Assembly (NCBI GenBank): GCA_016125385.1
Contig: WGLV01000002.1
Span: 186,001-250,000, forward strand
Direction: 5' to 3'
DNA: 64,000 nucleotides
Origin: a bacterium
GTDB lineage: Bacteria; Hinthialibacterota; Hinthialibacteria; Hinthialibacterales; Hinthialibacteraceae
Made by a program: the position numbers and the translations under genes
The notes under the pieces: model-generated
The model's database searches: none
What the model was told of the DNA's origin: nothing
The model's input: only the letters and a program-made list of their open reading frames with translations
In this document: one piece after another, positions 1 to 8,349 of the stretch
Layout: each line of letters begins with the position of its first letter
How positions within the stretch are numbered: position 1 is the first letter of the stretch

Positions 1-2
1 AG

Positions 3-239
3 ACATCCAGTGCTCTGGGATTGTCCTGTAATTGCGGCGTATGTGTTACGTCGTCCGTTCTCTCGGTCATCATTATCGCGATGAACCTGCGAGAATTCGC
101 CAAGCTGGATTGGGGAACGTTAACCTGGATTAGCGCGGCGTTGATTCCCGTGCTTGCGGTGATCTGTGCGTTGTTATCACGCCGGCGAGCCTGTGCGGCG
201 CCTCAAACCGAATCATCAAAAGGAGAATCAAACTCATGA
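3..239 (+). CDS. C-terminal end of a membrane protein, probably an RND/MMPL-type exporter (partial)
   Basis: The reading frame is open from the left edge to a TGA at 237-239, so this is the 3' end of a longer gene. A TTG at 21 exists but nothing marks it as a start. The visible part has two hydrophobic stretches separated by a short NLREFAKLDWG loop, then a charged tail, like the last two helices of an RND/MMPL permease. The stop overlaps the next start as ATGA, so the genes are translationally coupled. The neighbours, a LolA-like protein and an outer-membrane barrel, commonly accompany MMPL-type permeases, and the family call rests mainly on that. The motifs that would prove it lie outside the window. 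Confidence 0.5.
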   Translation, partial: TSSALGLSCNCGVCVTSSVLSVIIIAMNLREFAKLDWGTLTWISAALIPVLAVICALLSRRRACAAPQTESSKGESNS

Positions 240-1036
240 AACCGATCGTCCTCGTTATTGCAACCGTAACGCTGATGTTTTCCGTGACGTTCGCCGCGTT
301 CAGCCAGGACGCTCCGTCCGCGGATGAGATTGTCGCCAAAGCCAATCACGCCGCATATTACCAGGGCAAAAGCGGCCGCGCCGACGTCAAGATGACGATT
401 ACCGATTCGCAGAACCGTACCCGGGAACGCGAGTTCACCATCCTGCGAAAAAACATGGATGAAAAAGACCAGGAGCAGCGCTTTTTCGTGTATTTCAACA
501 GCCCGGCCGACGTACGCAAGATGGTATTCATGGTTTGGAAACACATTGGCCAGGATGACGACCGTTGGCTTTACCTGCCCGATCTCGATTTGGTCAAGCG
601 CATCGCCGCTTCAGACAAGCGCACCAGCTTCGTTGGCTCCACGTTTTTTTATGAAGACGTGTCCGGGCGGAATCCCGCGCTCGATACGCATGAACTGGTT
701 GAAACCACGGATGTATATTACGTCTTGAAAAGCACGCCGAAAGACGCCAAAGGAGTTGAGTTCGCGTATTACAAAACATGGATTCATAAAGAAACCTTCA
801 TCCCGGTCCAGACCATGTATTACGATGAATCGGGTAAGGAATACCGTAAATACACCGCGCTGGCAGTCGAGCCCGTCGACGGGATTCAAACCGTGGTCAA
901 AGGACAGATGGAAGACCTGCGTTCGGGAACAACCACGGTGAATGAGTACGCGAACGTGAAATACAATCTCGACTTTCCCGACGATATTTTCAGCGAGCGC
1001 TATTTGCGCAAACCGCCGCGTGAATACCTGCGCTGA
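236..1036 (+). CDS. Outer-membrane lipoprotein-sorting (LolA-like) periplasmic protein
   Basis: A 266-residue protein with a signal peptide (KPIVLVIATVTLMF, cleavage near FAAFSQD). The mature part fits the LolA-like fold of the outer membrane lipoprotein-sorting family: an early helix (SADEIVAKANHAAYYQG), then beta strands with the WLYLPDLDLVKRI and GSTFFYEDVSG blocks typical of these proteins. Members are thought to carry lipids or lipoproteins through the periplasm beside RND/MMPL permeases. AGGAGA lies about 10 bases before the ATG, and the start overlaps the upstream stop (ATGA). It is followed after 18 bases by a barrel protein, so the three genes look like one export unit. The cargo cannot be read from sequence. 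Confidence 0.85.
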   Translation: MKPIVLVIATVTLMFSVTFAAFSQDAPSADEIVAKANHAAYYQGKSGRADVKMTITDSQNRTREREFTILRKNMDEKDQEQRFFVYFNSPADVRKMVFMVWKHIGQDDDRWLYLPDLDLVKRIAASDKRTSFVGSTFFYEDVSGRNPALDTHELVETTDVYYVLKSTPKDAKGVEFAYYKTWIHKETFIPVQTMYYDESGKEYRKYTALAVEPVDGIQTVVKGQMEDLRSGTTTVNEYANVKYNLDFPDDIFSERYLRKPPREYLR

Positions 1037-1054
1037 CGCCGAAAGCGAATCATC

Positions 1055-2533
1055 ATGAATAAAACATCGTTGCTCGTTATTTTGTTCGCATCGTTTCTGA
1101 TTCCGGGGAGCGCGCAGGATGGCGCTCCCCCTTTGCCTTCCGGGCTCGGGGCCGGATCCCAAGCGGCGTCTCAGCCCGCACTGCCCGCTGGGCTGGGAGG
1201 AGGGAATACCTTATCGGGAGACGGGCCGGCGTTACCGTCTGGCCTGAATGCTTCAGATTCGTCCGGTCCCGTATTACCCGCTGGACTTTCGGAATCCTCT
1301 ACCAGCGAATCCACGCAAGATGGAGCGCCTTCGCTCGATTCGTTTAAGCCTTTCGGATTTTCTGTTCACGGCTTCATTGAAGCGCGGGGCGGTATGCGAA
1401 CGCAAAACGATCCGTATATCAGTAAGGATGCGAGTATTCTTGAACCGCGTCTTCAATTAGAGACCGAACGGACTTTCAGCGGTTTCGCCTTCGATACCGC
1501 CGCCGACTTTTATTACGATGGCGTGCTGGATGACGCATTGATCGATCTGCGCCGCGCCAGCGTGTCGTATTCGCCGTTCGATTTCATGGATATTCGGATG
1601 GGCCGGCAGATTCTTACATGGGGAACCGGTGACATGATTTTTATCAACGATCTGTTCCCTAAAGACTGGCAGGCTTTTTTTATTGGCCGCGACGTGGAAT
1701 ACCTCAAAGCTCCGTCCGACGCGCTCAAGACGAGTTTCTTTACGGACTGGTTTAACGTCGATGTCGTATATACGCCACAATTCGACAACGACCGCTATAT
1801 TCGAGGGGAGCGCCTCAGCTACTGGAGCGACGCGCTGGGGCGGCGCGCCGGAGAATCGGACCCAGTTATCGTGAATAAACCCGATGACTGGTTTCAGAAT
1901 GATGAAGCCGCCCTGCGCATCTATCGAACGATCGCTTCGTATGAAGTCGCGCTGTATGGCTATCGCGGGTATTGGAAGAGCATGGCCGGGCAAGACCCGC
2001 TCTCGGGCGCCGCGCTGTTTCCTCCCTTGTCGGCTTATGGCGCCAGCGTCCGGGGAAGCGTTGGACCGGGCATCGGCAACCTGGAACTGGGCTATTATGA
2101 CTCAGAAGACGATTCACATGGCGACAATCCATTCATCCGTAACAGCGAGTTCCGCTTTCTGGCGGGATACGAACAGGAACTCGCTAAAAACCTGACCGGC
2201 GCGGTGCAGTATTATCTCGAAGCAATGATGGATTACGGCGCTTACCGGAATACCTTGCCCGCCGGAATCCGCCCTCATGATGAAAACCGTTACGTACTGA
2301 CTTTTCGTCTCACCAGGCTGCTATTCGATCAGGATCTCACCCTCTCGTATTTCACTTACTACAGCCCTTCCGATCAGGACGCGTACATGCGATTCAACGC
2401 GCATTACAAGGTCACTGACGCGCTGGCGGTGGAAGCAGGCGCCAATTGGTTTCTGGGGCGTGAAGAGAATACCTTCTTCGGTCAGTTTGAAAAAAACACA
2501 AATGTTTATGCGGCTGTGAGATACTCTTTCTGA
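1055..2533 (+). CDS. Outer-membrane beta-barrel protein with N-terminal Pro-Ser/Ala-Gly-Leu repeats
   Basis: 492 residues. A signal peptide ends near GSAQDG. Residues about 25-90 are low complexity with four LP(S/A)GL units in a Gly/Ser-rich linker. From about residue 100 (FGFSVHGFIEARGG) to the end come alternating polar and aromatic strands finishing in VRYSF, the terminal Phe used for BAM insertion. The core resembles DUF1302/alginate-export-like barrels encoded beside MMPL permeases and LolA-like proteins, as here. I infer that it is the outer-membrane exit or receiving barrel of the export set. The repeat region could be a flexible periplasmic tether. It is the last gene of the run; a 200-base gap follows. 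Confidence 0.75.
   Translation: MNKTSLLVILFASFLIPGSAQDGAPPLPSGLGAGSQAASQPALPAGLGGGNTLSGDGPALPSGLNASDSSGPVLPAGLSESSTSESTQDGAPSLDSFKPFGFSVHGFIEARGGMRTQNDPYISKDASILEPRLQLETERTFSGFAFDTAADFYYDGVLDDALIDLRRASVSYSPFDFMDIRMGRQILTWGTGDMIFINDLFPKDWQAFFIGRDVEYLKAPSDALKTSFFTDWFNVDVVYTPQFDNDRYIRGERLSYWSDALGRRAGESDPVIVNKPDDWFQNDEAALRIYRTIASYEVALYGYRGYWKSMAGQDPLSGAALFPPLSAYGASVRGSVGPGIGNLELGYYDSEDDSHGDNPFIRNSEFRFLAGYEQELAKNLTGAVQYYLEAMMDYGAYRNTLPAGIRPHDENRYVLTFRLTRLLFDQDLTLSYFTYYSPSDQDAYMRFNAHYKVTDALAVEAGANWFLGREENTFFGQFEKNTNVYAAVRYSF
1133..1291 (+). repeat. Coding repeat: four degenerate LP(S/A)GL units
   Basis: Within the barrel gene the hexapeptides LPSGLG, LPAGLG, LPSGLN and LPAGLS occur at irregular spacing of about 13-20 residues. 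The DNA copies differ at synonymous sites, so this is a maintained protein repeat and not a recent DNA expansion. Confidence 0.8.
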
Positions 2534-2733
2534 GCCTCGTATTGATCGTGAAAAGCAAGTTTGTTATTGCCGAAATATGTAATGCATGATGATCCCGACG
2601 AATTGAGCCCGGTGCGTCCGCGCGTCTAGGGACGCGTTGGATTTGTGGTACGATTGTAAGGTTTTTATGCATCGGACAGGGGCCGCGCCGTGAATGCGGC
2701 GGACCATTCGATTCAGTTTGGGAGGATCATCGC

Positions 2734-4398
2734 ATGCAGAACTTCGAAGTGTTAGACGTCGTTGTTTTTTGTATTTACTTCGTTACCGTGATCGGGATCG
2801 CCTATTGGGTTTCTCGCAAGCCCGATTCGGAACGAACCTCGGAAGACTTCTTCCTCGCGGGCCGCGCGTTGCCGTGGTGGATCATCGGCGCCTCGCTGAT
2901 CGCCTCCAATATCTCGGCGGAACAGATGATCGGTATGACGGGCTCGGCGTACGTCAGCGGCATCGCCATTGTTTCGTATGAATGGATGGCGGCGGTGACG
3001 CTTCTCATTGTGGCCAAGTGGTTTTTACCGACCTTCCTGAACATGCGGATTTACAGCATGCCGCAGTATCTCGAAAACCGGTTCGACTATCGCGTCAGCA
3101 TGGGGCTGGGCGTGTTCTGGCTGCTGGTTTACGTCTTCGTCAACCTGGCTACGGTTACCTATCTGGGCGCGCTGACGCTTCAGACGGTCATGGGGCTGCC
3201 CCTGATGTATGGCATTATCGCGCTGCTTGTCATTTCAGCCATGTATACGCTGTACGGCGGTTTGTCGGCGGTGGCGTGGACCGACTTTATTCAGGTCGCC
3301 GTGTTGTTTCTTGGCGGAACTGTGGTCACCATCTTCGGGCTGCACGCGCTGGGTCAGGGCGGTCTGGCGAGCGGCTTTATGGAATTATGGAAAACGAATC
3401 CCGACAAGTTCCACACCGTGTTGCCGTGGTATCACAAAGATCTCCCCTGGATCGGAGTTTTCTTCGGCGGACTGTGGATGGCCAACCTGAGTTACTGGGG
3501 ATGTAATCAGTACATTACCCAGCGCGCGCTGGCGGCGAAAAACATCAACGAAGCGCAGCTCGGGCTCGTCTTCGCGGCGTTTCTCAAAATTATTGTTCCC
3601 ATCGTGGTCATGCTGCCCGGCATCATCGCTTTCGCGCTGTATCAACACCTCATCCCCGAAGGCAAGCCGGATCAGGCCTATCCCACGCTGATTCGCGAGC
3701 TGGTCCCCGCCGGATTCACCGGCCTGATCATCGCGGCGTTGATCGCCGCTATCGTTTCATCGCTTAACTCGATGACAAACAGCACCGCCACCATCTTCAC
3801 GATGGATATCTATCGTAAGATCAACCACAATGCTTCCGAACGCAATCTGGTTTTTGTGGGCCGTGTGACCTCGGCGCTGGTTCTGTTTATCACCATCTTC
3901 ACCGCGCCGCTGCTGGCCAGTCAGGAACAGGTGTTCCAGTACATTCAGGAATACACTGGCATGGTATCGCCTGGCGTGGTCGCGATCTTCTTCTTCGGCC
4001 TGTTCTGGAAACGAACCACCTCGGCGGCGGCGTTGACCATGGTGATCCTTACGATTCCTGTCTCCATCGTTCTCAAGGTTCTGCCCACCTGGATTTTTTC
4101 TCATCTGGAAACGGCATACGCTGTTGCACCATTCGTCAACGGCGATCCCAATTTTGGCGCTTACTCCGGTTTCGCCAACCTGTTGTTTTATGTGGGCCTG
4201 TTCTTCCGCCCGTTCCTGAACCAGATGTTTGTGGCGTTTATCATTCTCGCGGTGATTGGCTATTTTGTTTCGCTGGTCACCAAACAGCACGTGGTTCGTG
4301 AAGACGAAAAAGTATCTTATCGAACCTCCGCGATCTTCAACGTCACGGCGATTTTCGCTCTGGGCGTTCTCGCCGTACTGTACATCACATTCTTCTAA
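2734..4398 (+). CDS. Sodium:solute symporter, SGLT-like (SSS family)
   Basis: A 554-residue inner-membrane protein with about 13-14 hydrophobic helices. SSS hallmarks are the first helix (VVFCIYFVTVIGIAYWVSRK), the unwound region ASNISAEQMIGMTGSAY, and the late IAAIVSSLNSMTNSTATIFTMD segment, whose Ser/Thr residues form the Na2 site in vSGLT-like proteins. It is therefore predicted to take up a sugar or other small solute with Na+. The start has GGGAGG about 10 bases upstream. A terminator follows at 4423-4457, so it is monocistronic. A secreted GH5 enzyme follows on the same strand, which makes an oligosaccharide-derived sugar a sensible substrate, though this is inference. Confidence 0.88.
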   Translation: MQNFEVLDVVVFCIYFVTVIGIAYWVSRKPDSERTSEDFFLAGRALPWWIIGASLIASNISAEQMIGMTGSAYVSGIAIVSYEWMAAVTLLIVAKWFLPTFLNMRIYSMPQYLENRFDYRVSMGLGVFWLLVYVFVNLATVTYLGALTLQTVMGLPLMYGIIALLVISAMYTLYGGLSAVAWTDFIQVAVLFLGGTVVTIFGLHALGQGGLASGFMELWKTNPDKFHTVLPWYHKDLPWIGVFFGGLWMANLSYWGCNQYITQRALAAKNINEAQLGLVFAAFLKIIVPIVVMLPGIIAFALYQHLIPEGKPDQAYPTLIRELVPAGFTGLIIAALIAAIVSSLNSMTNSTATIFTMDIYRKINHNASERNLVFVGRVTSALVLFITIFTAPLLASQEQVFQYIQEYTGMVSPGVVAIFFFGLFWKRTTSAAALTMVILTIPVSIVLKVLPTWIFSHLETAYAVAPFVNGDPNFGAYSGFANLLFYVGLFFRPFLNQMFVAFIILAVIGYFVSLVTKQHVVREDEKVSYRTSAIFNVTAIFALGVLAVLYITFF

Positions 4399-4422
4399 TC
4401 AAATCTCTATGACGCAAAAGAG

Positions 4423-4457
4423 GCGTCTCTCGTCATCGGCGAGAGAGGCTTTTTTTT
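4423..4457 (+). terminator. Rho-independent terminator after the symporter
   Basis: Ten-position stem (4423-4432 with 4440-4449, one mismatch), 7-base loop and a run of eight T. It lies 25 bases after the symporter stop and before the GH5 gene. Confidence 0.85.
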
Positions 4458-4534
4458 ACGCGCCCATTGATTCAAAACGCTTCCGCATTGGACAATAGAT
4501 TACGTAACTACATCCAACCTGGAGGAAAAACAAC

Positions 4535-5701
4535 ATGACGTTCCCTCGAATTTTTCGCACCATGCTGATCGCCGCGATCTGCGCGCTGTCGCTGATCACC
4601 GTTCAATCCGCTGGCGCTTCGCCCGCCTCGGAAACCCTGAACGCCCGCTTTGGCAAACTCGCACGCGGCGTCAACCTGATGGGGTGGATGTGGTATGGCC
4701 GCAAACCGCTCCAGCCGTTGACCGCCCGCTTTACGGATGAAGACCTTTCGCTGATGAAAAATATCGGCTTGACGCACGTCCGCGTGCCGATCGAGATGGT
4801 GAACGTATACGACGCCAACAGCGATGACCTGTTGAACGAGGAAAACGTCGCCGTCCTGGATGAAGGAATCAAAACGCTGCTGAATCATGGTCTCGCGGTC
4901 GTGGTTGATCTGCACAGTATCTCGCTTGAACAGAGCGGTGGCAGCAACTATTCGGGGCCGCTCGACAGCGATCCCGAATTCGTCGAAACCTTTATCGCGT
5001 TCTGGTCATCGTTCGCCAGACATTTGAGCCAACATGATCCGGACTGGGTGTTTCTCGAACCAATGAACGAACCGACGTTTCGCGGCAAACCCGAGGCGTG
5101 GGCGCCGATTCAAAAACGCCTCATCGCTGCTATTCGTAAAAGCGCGCCCGATCATACCATACTCGCCACCAATGCTCTCTGGTCGGGGTTGGGAACGTTT
5201 CTCAAACTCGAGCCGCTGGATGATCCAAACATCGTATACAACTTTCACTTTTATGAGCCGTTTCCCTTTACGCATCAAGGCGCGACCTGGTCGAGCGACA
5301 ACGTGAAGACGCTGCGCGACGTGCCGTACCCTTCATCGCCGGAAGCGGTGCAACCCGCGATTGAGCACTCGGAGGCGGAATCGGCGAAACAGATGGCGAA
5401 AAAATATGGCGATGAACGCTGGAACGCAGCAAAGATCGATGAAACCATCGTCAGGGCGGATGAATGGGCAAAGAAGTATGGCGTGCGCGTGACTTGTAAC
5501 GAGTTCGGCGCCTATCGCCGATTCGCCGCGAAGGACGACATCGCCCTATGGCATCACGATGTGGTAGCCGCGCTGGAAAAATACGGAATCGGATGGACCA
5601 AGTGGGAAGCGGACGGCGGCTTTGGAATGTTTATCAGGCGCGATGGCAAAATGACCCCAGATGAGAGCGTGGTTAAAGCGATGGGGCTGAAAGTCGAGTA
5701 A
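4535..5701 (+). CDS. Secreted glycoside hydrolase family 5 (cellulase-type) enzyme
   Basis: 388 residues with a signal peptide cleaved near AGASPAS. The TIM-barrel GH5 pattern is clear: RGVNLMGW near residue 45, THVRVP, VVVDLH, then LEPMNEP with the acid/base Glu179, FHFYEPF near 240, and CNEFGAYRR with the nucleophile Glu323, closing with a Trp strand (GWTKWEADGG). Both catalytic glutamates are present, so it should be an active retaining beta-glycosidase in the periplasm or outside. Clan GH-A members with this layout act on beta-glucans, mannans or related chains; the subfamily cannot be set by eye. The RBS is CTGGAGGAAAA before the ATG. The terminator upstream implies its own promoter in 4458-4534. 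Confidence 0.9.
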   Translation: MTFPRIFRTMLIAAICALSLITVQSAGASPASETLNARFGKLARGVNLMGWMWYGRKPLQPLTARFTDEDLSLMKNIGLTHVRVPIEMVNVYDANSDDLLNEENVAVLDEGIKTLLNHGLAVVVDLHSISLEQSGGSNYSGPLDSDPEFVETFIAFWSSFARHLSQHDPDWVFLEPMNEPTFRGKPEAWAPIQKRLIAAIRKSAPDHTILATNALWSGLGTFLKLEPLDDPNIVYNFHFYEPFPFTHQGATWSSDNVKTLRDVPYPSSPEAVQPAIEHSEAESAKQMAKKYGDERWNAAKIDETIVRADEWAKKYGVRVTCNEFGAYRRFAAKDDIALWHHDVVAALEKYGIGWTKWEADGGFGMFIRRDGKMTPDESVVKAMGLKVE

Positions 5702-5706
5702 GTCCG

Positions 5707-6483
5707 TCAGACCAGGTATTCCCTGCGGCGGTCGCGTAGCGCGGGAAAACGCTCGCGGTATTCGCGCGGCAGGGCGGAATCGAGATCGGCGCGGACGACG
5801 GTTTCTTCATTGCCGCCGTCCGCGATGATTTCACCCAATGGATTGATAATCAAACTTCGGCCTGAATAGGAGGTGATGGGGTCGGCTCCGACGCGATTGA
5901 CTCCGATTACGTAAGCCTGATTCTCAATCGCCCGCGCTTGCAGGAGCGTCATCCAGTGGGCCTCGCGTGACGCGGGCCAGCAGGCGATGACGATCAACAG
6001 GTCTGCGCCGAGTTGTGAACCGTGGCGAAACAGTTCTGGAAAACGCAGGTCGTAGCAGATGAAAGGGGCGGCGGTGAAATCTCCCAGTGAAATTGTGACG
6101 ATTTCTCCACCGGGTTGATAGTGGTTGTTTTCGTTGCCGTATGAAAACGGGTGCATCTTGCGGTAACAGGAAGTGATCTTCCCATCGGGAGAGCAGACCA
6201 GCGCTTCATTCGCGCCAAACCCGTTTTCCGCTTTTCTCACCACGCCTCCGATAACCCATGCCTGACGCTTTGCGGCCAATTCCCGTAAAAATACAGCAGT
6301 TGGGCCGTCTTCTTCTTCAGCGATGGTGGAGACGTTCATGCTGAATCCGGTCGAAAACATTTCAGGTAAAACAATCAATCCACCCGGTCCGATGGATTGA
6401 GCGTCGAGCAAGGCGTCCACTCGCTTGAAATTCGCCGGTTTGTCTTCCCACTGAATGTTGAGTTGAACGCCGTTTACTCGCAT
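5707..6483 (-). CDS. Carbon-nitrogen hydrolase, omega-amidase type (YafV/Nit2-like)
   Basis: 258 residues, the usual length for the nitrilase superfamily. The catalytic triad is visible: Glu41 (LPEMFSTGF), Lys109 (CYRKMHPF) and Cys143 (ICYDLRFPE). The EMFSTGFSM and KMHPFSYG blocks match omega-amidases, which hydrolyse 2-oxoglutaramate or the alpha-keto succinamate analogue to the keto acid and ammonia. It starts 5 bases after the stop of an aminotransferase, so the two form a transamination plus omega-amidase couple that drives glutamine-dependent transamination, for instance of 4-methylthio-2-oxobutanoate in methionine salvage. A broader amidase role cannot be excluded. Confidence 0.85.
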   Translation of the reverse strand: MRVNGVQLNIQWEDKPANFKRVDALLDAQSIGPGGLIVLPEMFSTGFSMNVSTIAEEEDGPTAVFLRELAAKRQAWVIGGVVRKAENGFGANEALVCSPDGKITSCYRKMHPFSYGNENNHYQPGGEIVTISLGDFTAAPFICYDLRFPELFRHGSQLGADLLIVIACWPASREAHWMTLLQARAIENQAYVIGVNRVGADPITSYSGRSLIINPLGEIIADGGNEETVVRADLDSALPREYRERFPALRDRRREYLV

Positions 6484-6488
6484 GAGAA

Positions 6489-7667
6489 TTACTCTCCAAC
6501 AATGGTTTGCAGACCTTCTCGCAGCCGGCGCGCGCCTTCCAGCGCCTGTTCTTTTTCAAGCGCGCCGTATGATACGCGAAGATAGGCGTATTCGTCGTCT
6601 TTCATGCCAAACGCCTCGCCCGGCATGACCGCGACGCGGTGTTCCTTAACCAGACGTTCCGTCAGGCGCATGGAATCAAGGCGCGTCTTCACTCGCAACA
6701 AGAGGTAAAACGCGCCCTGAGCGGACGGGACTTTACACTGGTCGTTCAGCGCCGACAGTTCATCCTGCAGCACCTGCCTGACCACATCGTAACCGGGAAG
6801 GCGGCTTCGGCAATACGCCGCGCCAGCTTTCAGGCAACCAATGGCGGCATGTTGCGAGGTCAACATGGGGCAGATGAGGATCGTGTCCTGTATTTTCTTG
6901 ATGGAAAGTTGCAACCGCTCAGGAAACGTCATATAGCCGATGCGCCAGCCCGCGAAACCGTACGCTTTCGACAGCGAAAACAGGCTGATGGTGTGCTCGC
7001 CCGCGCCGTCGATCGAGCCGGGCGAAAAATGCGTTACATCGCCGTATGTGAAATACTCGTACGCTTCATCGTGAATATGATACACGCCCCGGTCGCGGCA
7101 CAGCCGATTGATTGCGCGCAGCGTCTTTTCAGAGTATACGGCGCCGCTGGGGTTGTTTGGAGAAACGGTTAACACCGCCCGCGTGTTTTCATTGAACGCA
7201 TTGTCAATTCCGCTGATTATGGGTTGGTAGTTCTCATCGGTGGCGACGGCGACCGGCGTACAACCCGCGATGCGTACCGCCATTTCGTGATTGAAATAAT
7301 AAGGCTTGAGAATAACGATCTCGTCGCCGGGATCGGTGATCGCCAGCACCGCGTTGACAAAGGCCATATTGCCGCCGGCGGTGACGCACAACCGGCTGGG
7401 TGAATCGGAGCCGGTTTCGATTCCGTTTTCAAGTTGAAGTTTAGCGGTCAGCGCTTCAATCAGGGCGGGTAAACCATCGACGGCATGATACTTGTGTGTA
7501 GAGGGTTCGTTCAGCAAAGCGGACAGATTCTCGAATGCTTGCGGCGGCGGTGGATAATACGCAACGCCCTGCCCGAACGAAATCGTTCCCTGCGTTTCAC
7601 GCACCCATTGTCCCACGATGGGGATGACCGGATCCTGCACGTTGGCGATACGAATCGCTTCGAACAT
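6489..7667 (-). CDS. PLP-dependent aminotransferase, class I/II (YbdL/KAT-like)
   Basis: 392 residues, fold type I. The PLP residues are Asp200 (HIHDEAYEYF), Lys234 forming the Schiff base (SLSKAYGFAGWR), and the carboxylate-binding Arg in the C-terminal domain (YLRVSYG). SPNNPSGAVY is the conserved NPxG block. With the omega-amidase 5 bases downstream, it probably uses glutamine or methionine-type substrates, as kynurenine/glutamine transaminases do. The alternative is a general aspartate or alanine-type aminotransferase. It begins with ATG at 7667; the DUF2062 gene upstream is only 34 bases away and may be cotranscribed. Confidence 0.87.
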   Translation of the reverse strand: MFEAIRIANVQDPVIPIVGQWVRETQGTISFGQGVAYYPPPPQAFENLSALLNEPSTHKYHAVDGLPALIEALTAKLQLENGIETGSDSPSRLCVTAGGNMAFVNAVLAITDPGDEIVILKPYYFNHEMAVRIAGCTPVAVATDENYQPIISGIDNAFNENTRAVLTVSPNNPSGAVYSEKTLRAINRLCRDRGVYHIHDEAYEYFTYGDVTHFSPGSIDGAGEHTISLFSLSKAYGFAGWRIGYMTFPERLQLSIKKIQDTILICPMLTSQHAAIGCLKAGAAYCRSRLPGYDVVRQVLQDELSALNDQCKVPSAQGAFYLLLRVKTRLDSMRLTERLVKEHRVAVMPGEAFGMKDDEYAYLRVSYGALEKEQALEGARRLREGLQTIVGE

Positions 7668-7701
7668 CGATCATCGGCTCCAGGAGAAATTGAATCTGAG
7701 A

Positions 7702-8277
7702 TTACGGCGTCAGACGAGTGGATTCCGGTTCCACCGCGTTCTTCTGGCGTTCGTTCTGCCGCTGCAACTTTTTGGCGCGGTACGATTTGACGATCTGGTT
7801 GGTGATAAAGAATGTCGCCAGCGCGCTGATAATCGCGGAGGCGACCGCGCCCACCACCAGCGCGAGCAGCAGTTCGCCATGCGCGCGCCAGTTAAGCAGA
7901 ATCGTCCAGAGATCGGCGATGCTGTCCGGGTATTGATAGTCGATGGTGATGCCCGCCAGCGAACAGCCCAGCCATATCTGAATCGGATAAAGAAAGGGGA
8001 TCGTTATTGGATTGGTGATCCAGACGCCCAGTACGGCCGCAATGCGATTGATACGCAAATAGGAGGCGAGTAAAAACGCGACGATCATTTGCGGCCCCAT
8101 CGGCGTGCATAACCCGATAAATACGCCAAGAGCCGCGCCCGCCGAGATTTGTTCGGGGGCTCCCTCCTGACGAATCAGTTTCAGATAAGCGTATCGTAAC
8201 GGGCGCTGTATCATGCGAGCGGCCAGACGTGACGGATCAAATTGGCGCCATCGCGGCATCGGGCGGCGTATGGGCAC
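7702..8277 (-). CDS. DUF2062 inner-membrane protein
   Basis: 191 residues. The DUF2062 core is seen at residues about 40-130: SAGAALGVFIGLCTP, then a hydrophobic helix, LGVWITNPITIPF and another helix near LLLALVVGAVASAI, followed by a basic tail. DUF2062 proteins are small membrane proteins of unknown role, often beside lipid or cell-wall glycosyltransferases. The frame opens with GTG at 8277, directly against the T tract of a terminator and without an RBS; an ATG six codons later (8259) also lacks a clear RBS, so the start is uncertain. The aminotransferase follows 34 bases downstream with no evident functional link. Confidence 0.8.
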   Translation of the reverse strand: MPIRRPMPRWRQFDPSRLAARMIQRPLRYAYLKLIRQEGAPEQISAGAALGVFIGLCTPMGPQMIVAFLLASYLRINRIAAVLGVWITNPITIPFLYPIQIWLGCSLAGITIDYQYPDSIADLWTILLNWRAHGELLLALVVGAVASAIISALATFFITNQIVKSYRAKKLQRQNERQKNAVEPESTRLTP

Positions 8278-8310
8278 AAAAAACGACAGGCGTTTGGGTT
8301 CCCGCCTGCC
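8278..8310 (-). terminator. Rho-independent terminator after the oxidoreductase gene
   Basis: On the minus strand an 8-bp stem (8303-8310 with 8285-8292, one G-T pair), a 10-base loop and six T at 8283-8278. It ends transcription from the gene at 8350-9510 and abuts the GTG of the DUF2062 gene. Confidence 0.85.
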
Positions 8311-8349
8311 GTATCTGTCAATATAGAACGTTTCTTCTTTGAATCAAGT

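Noticed and set aside
2621-2636. Hairpin CGCGTC-TAGG-GACGCG before the symporter gene
   Set aside because: Short stem, no T tract, so not called a terminator or riboswitch.
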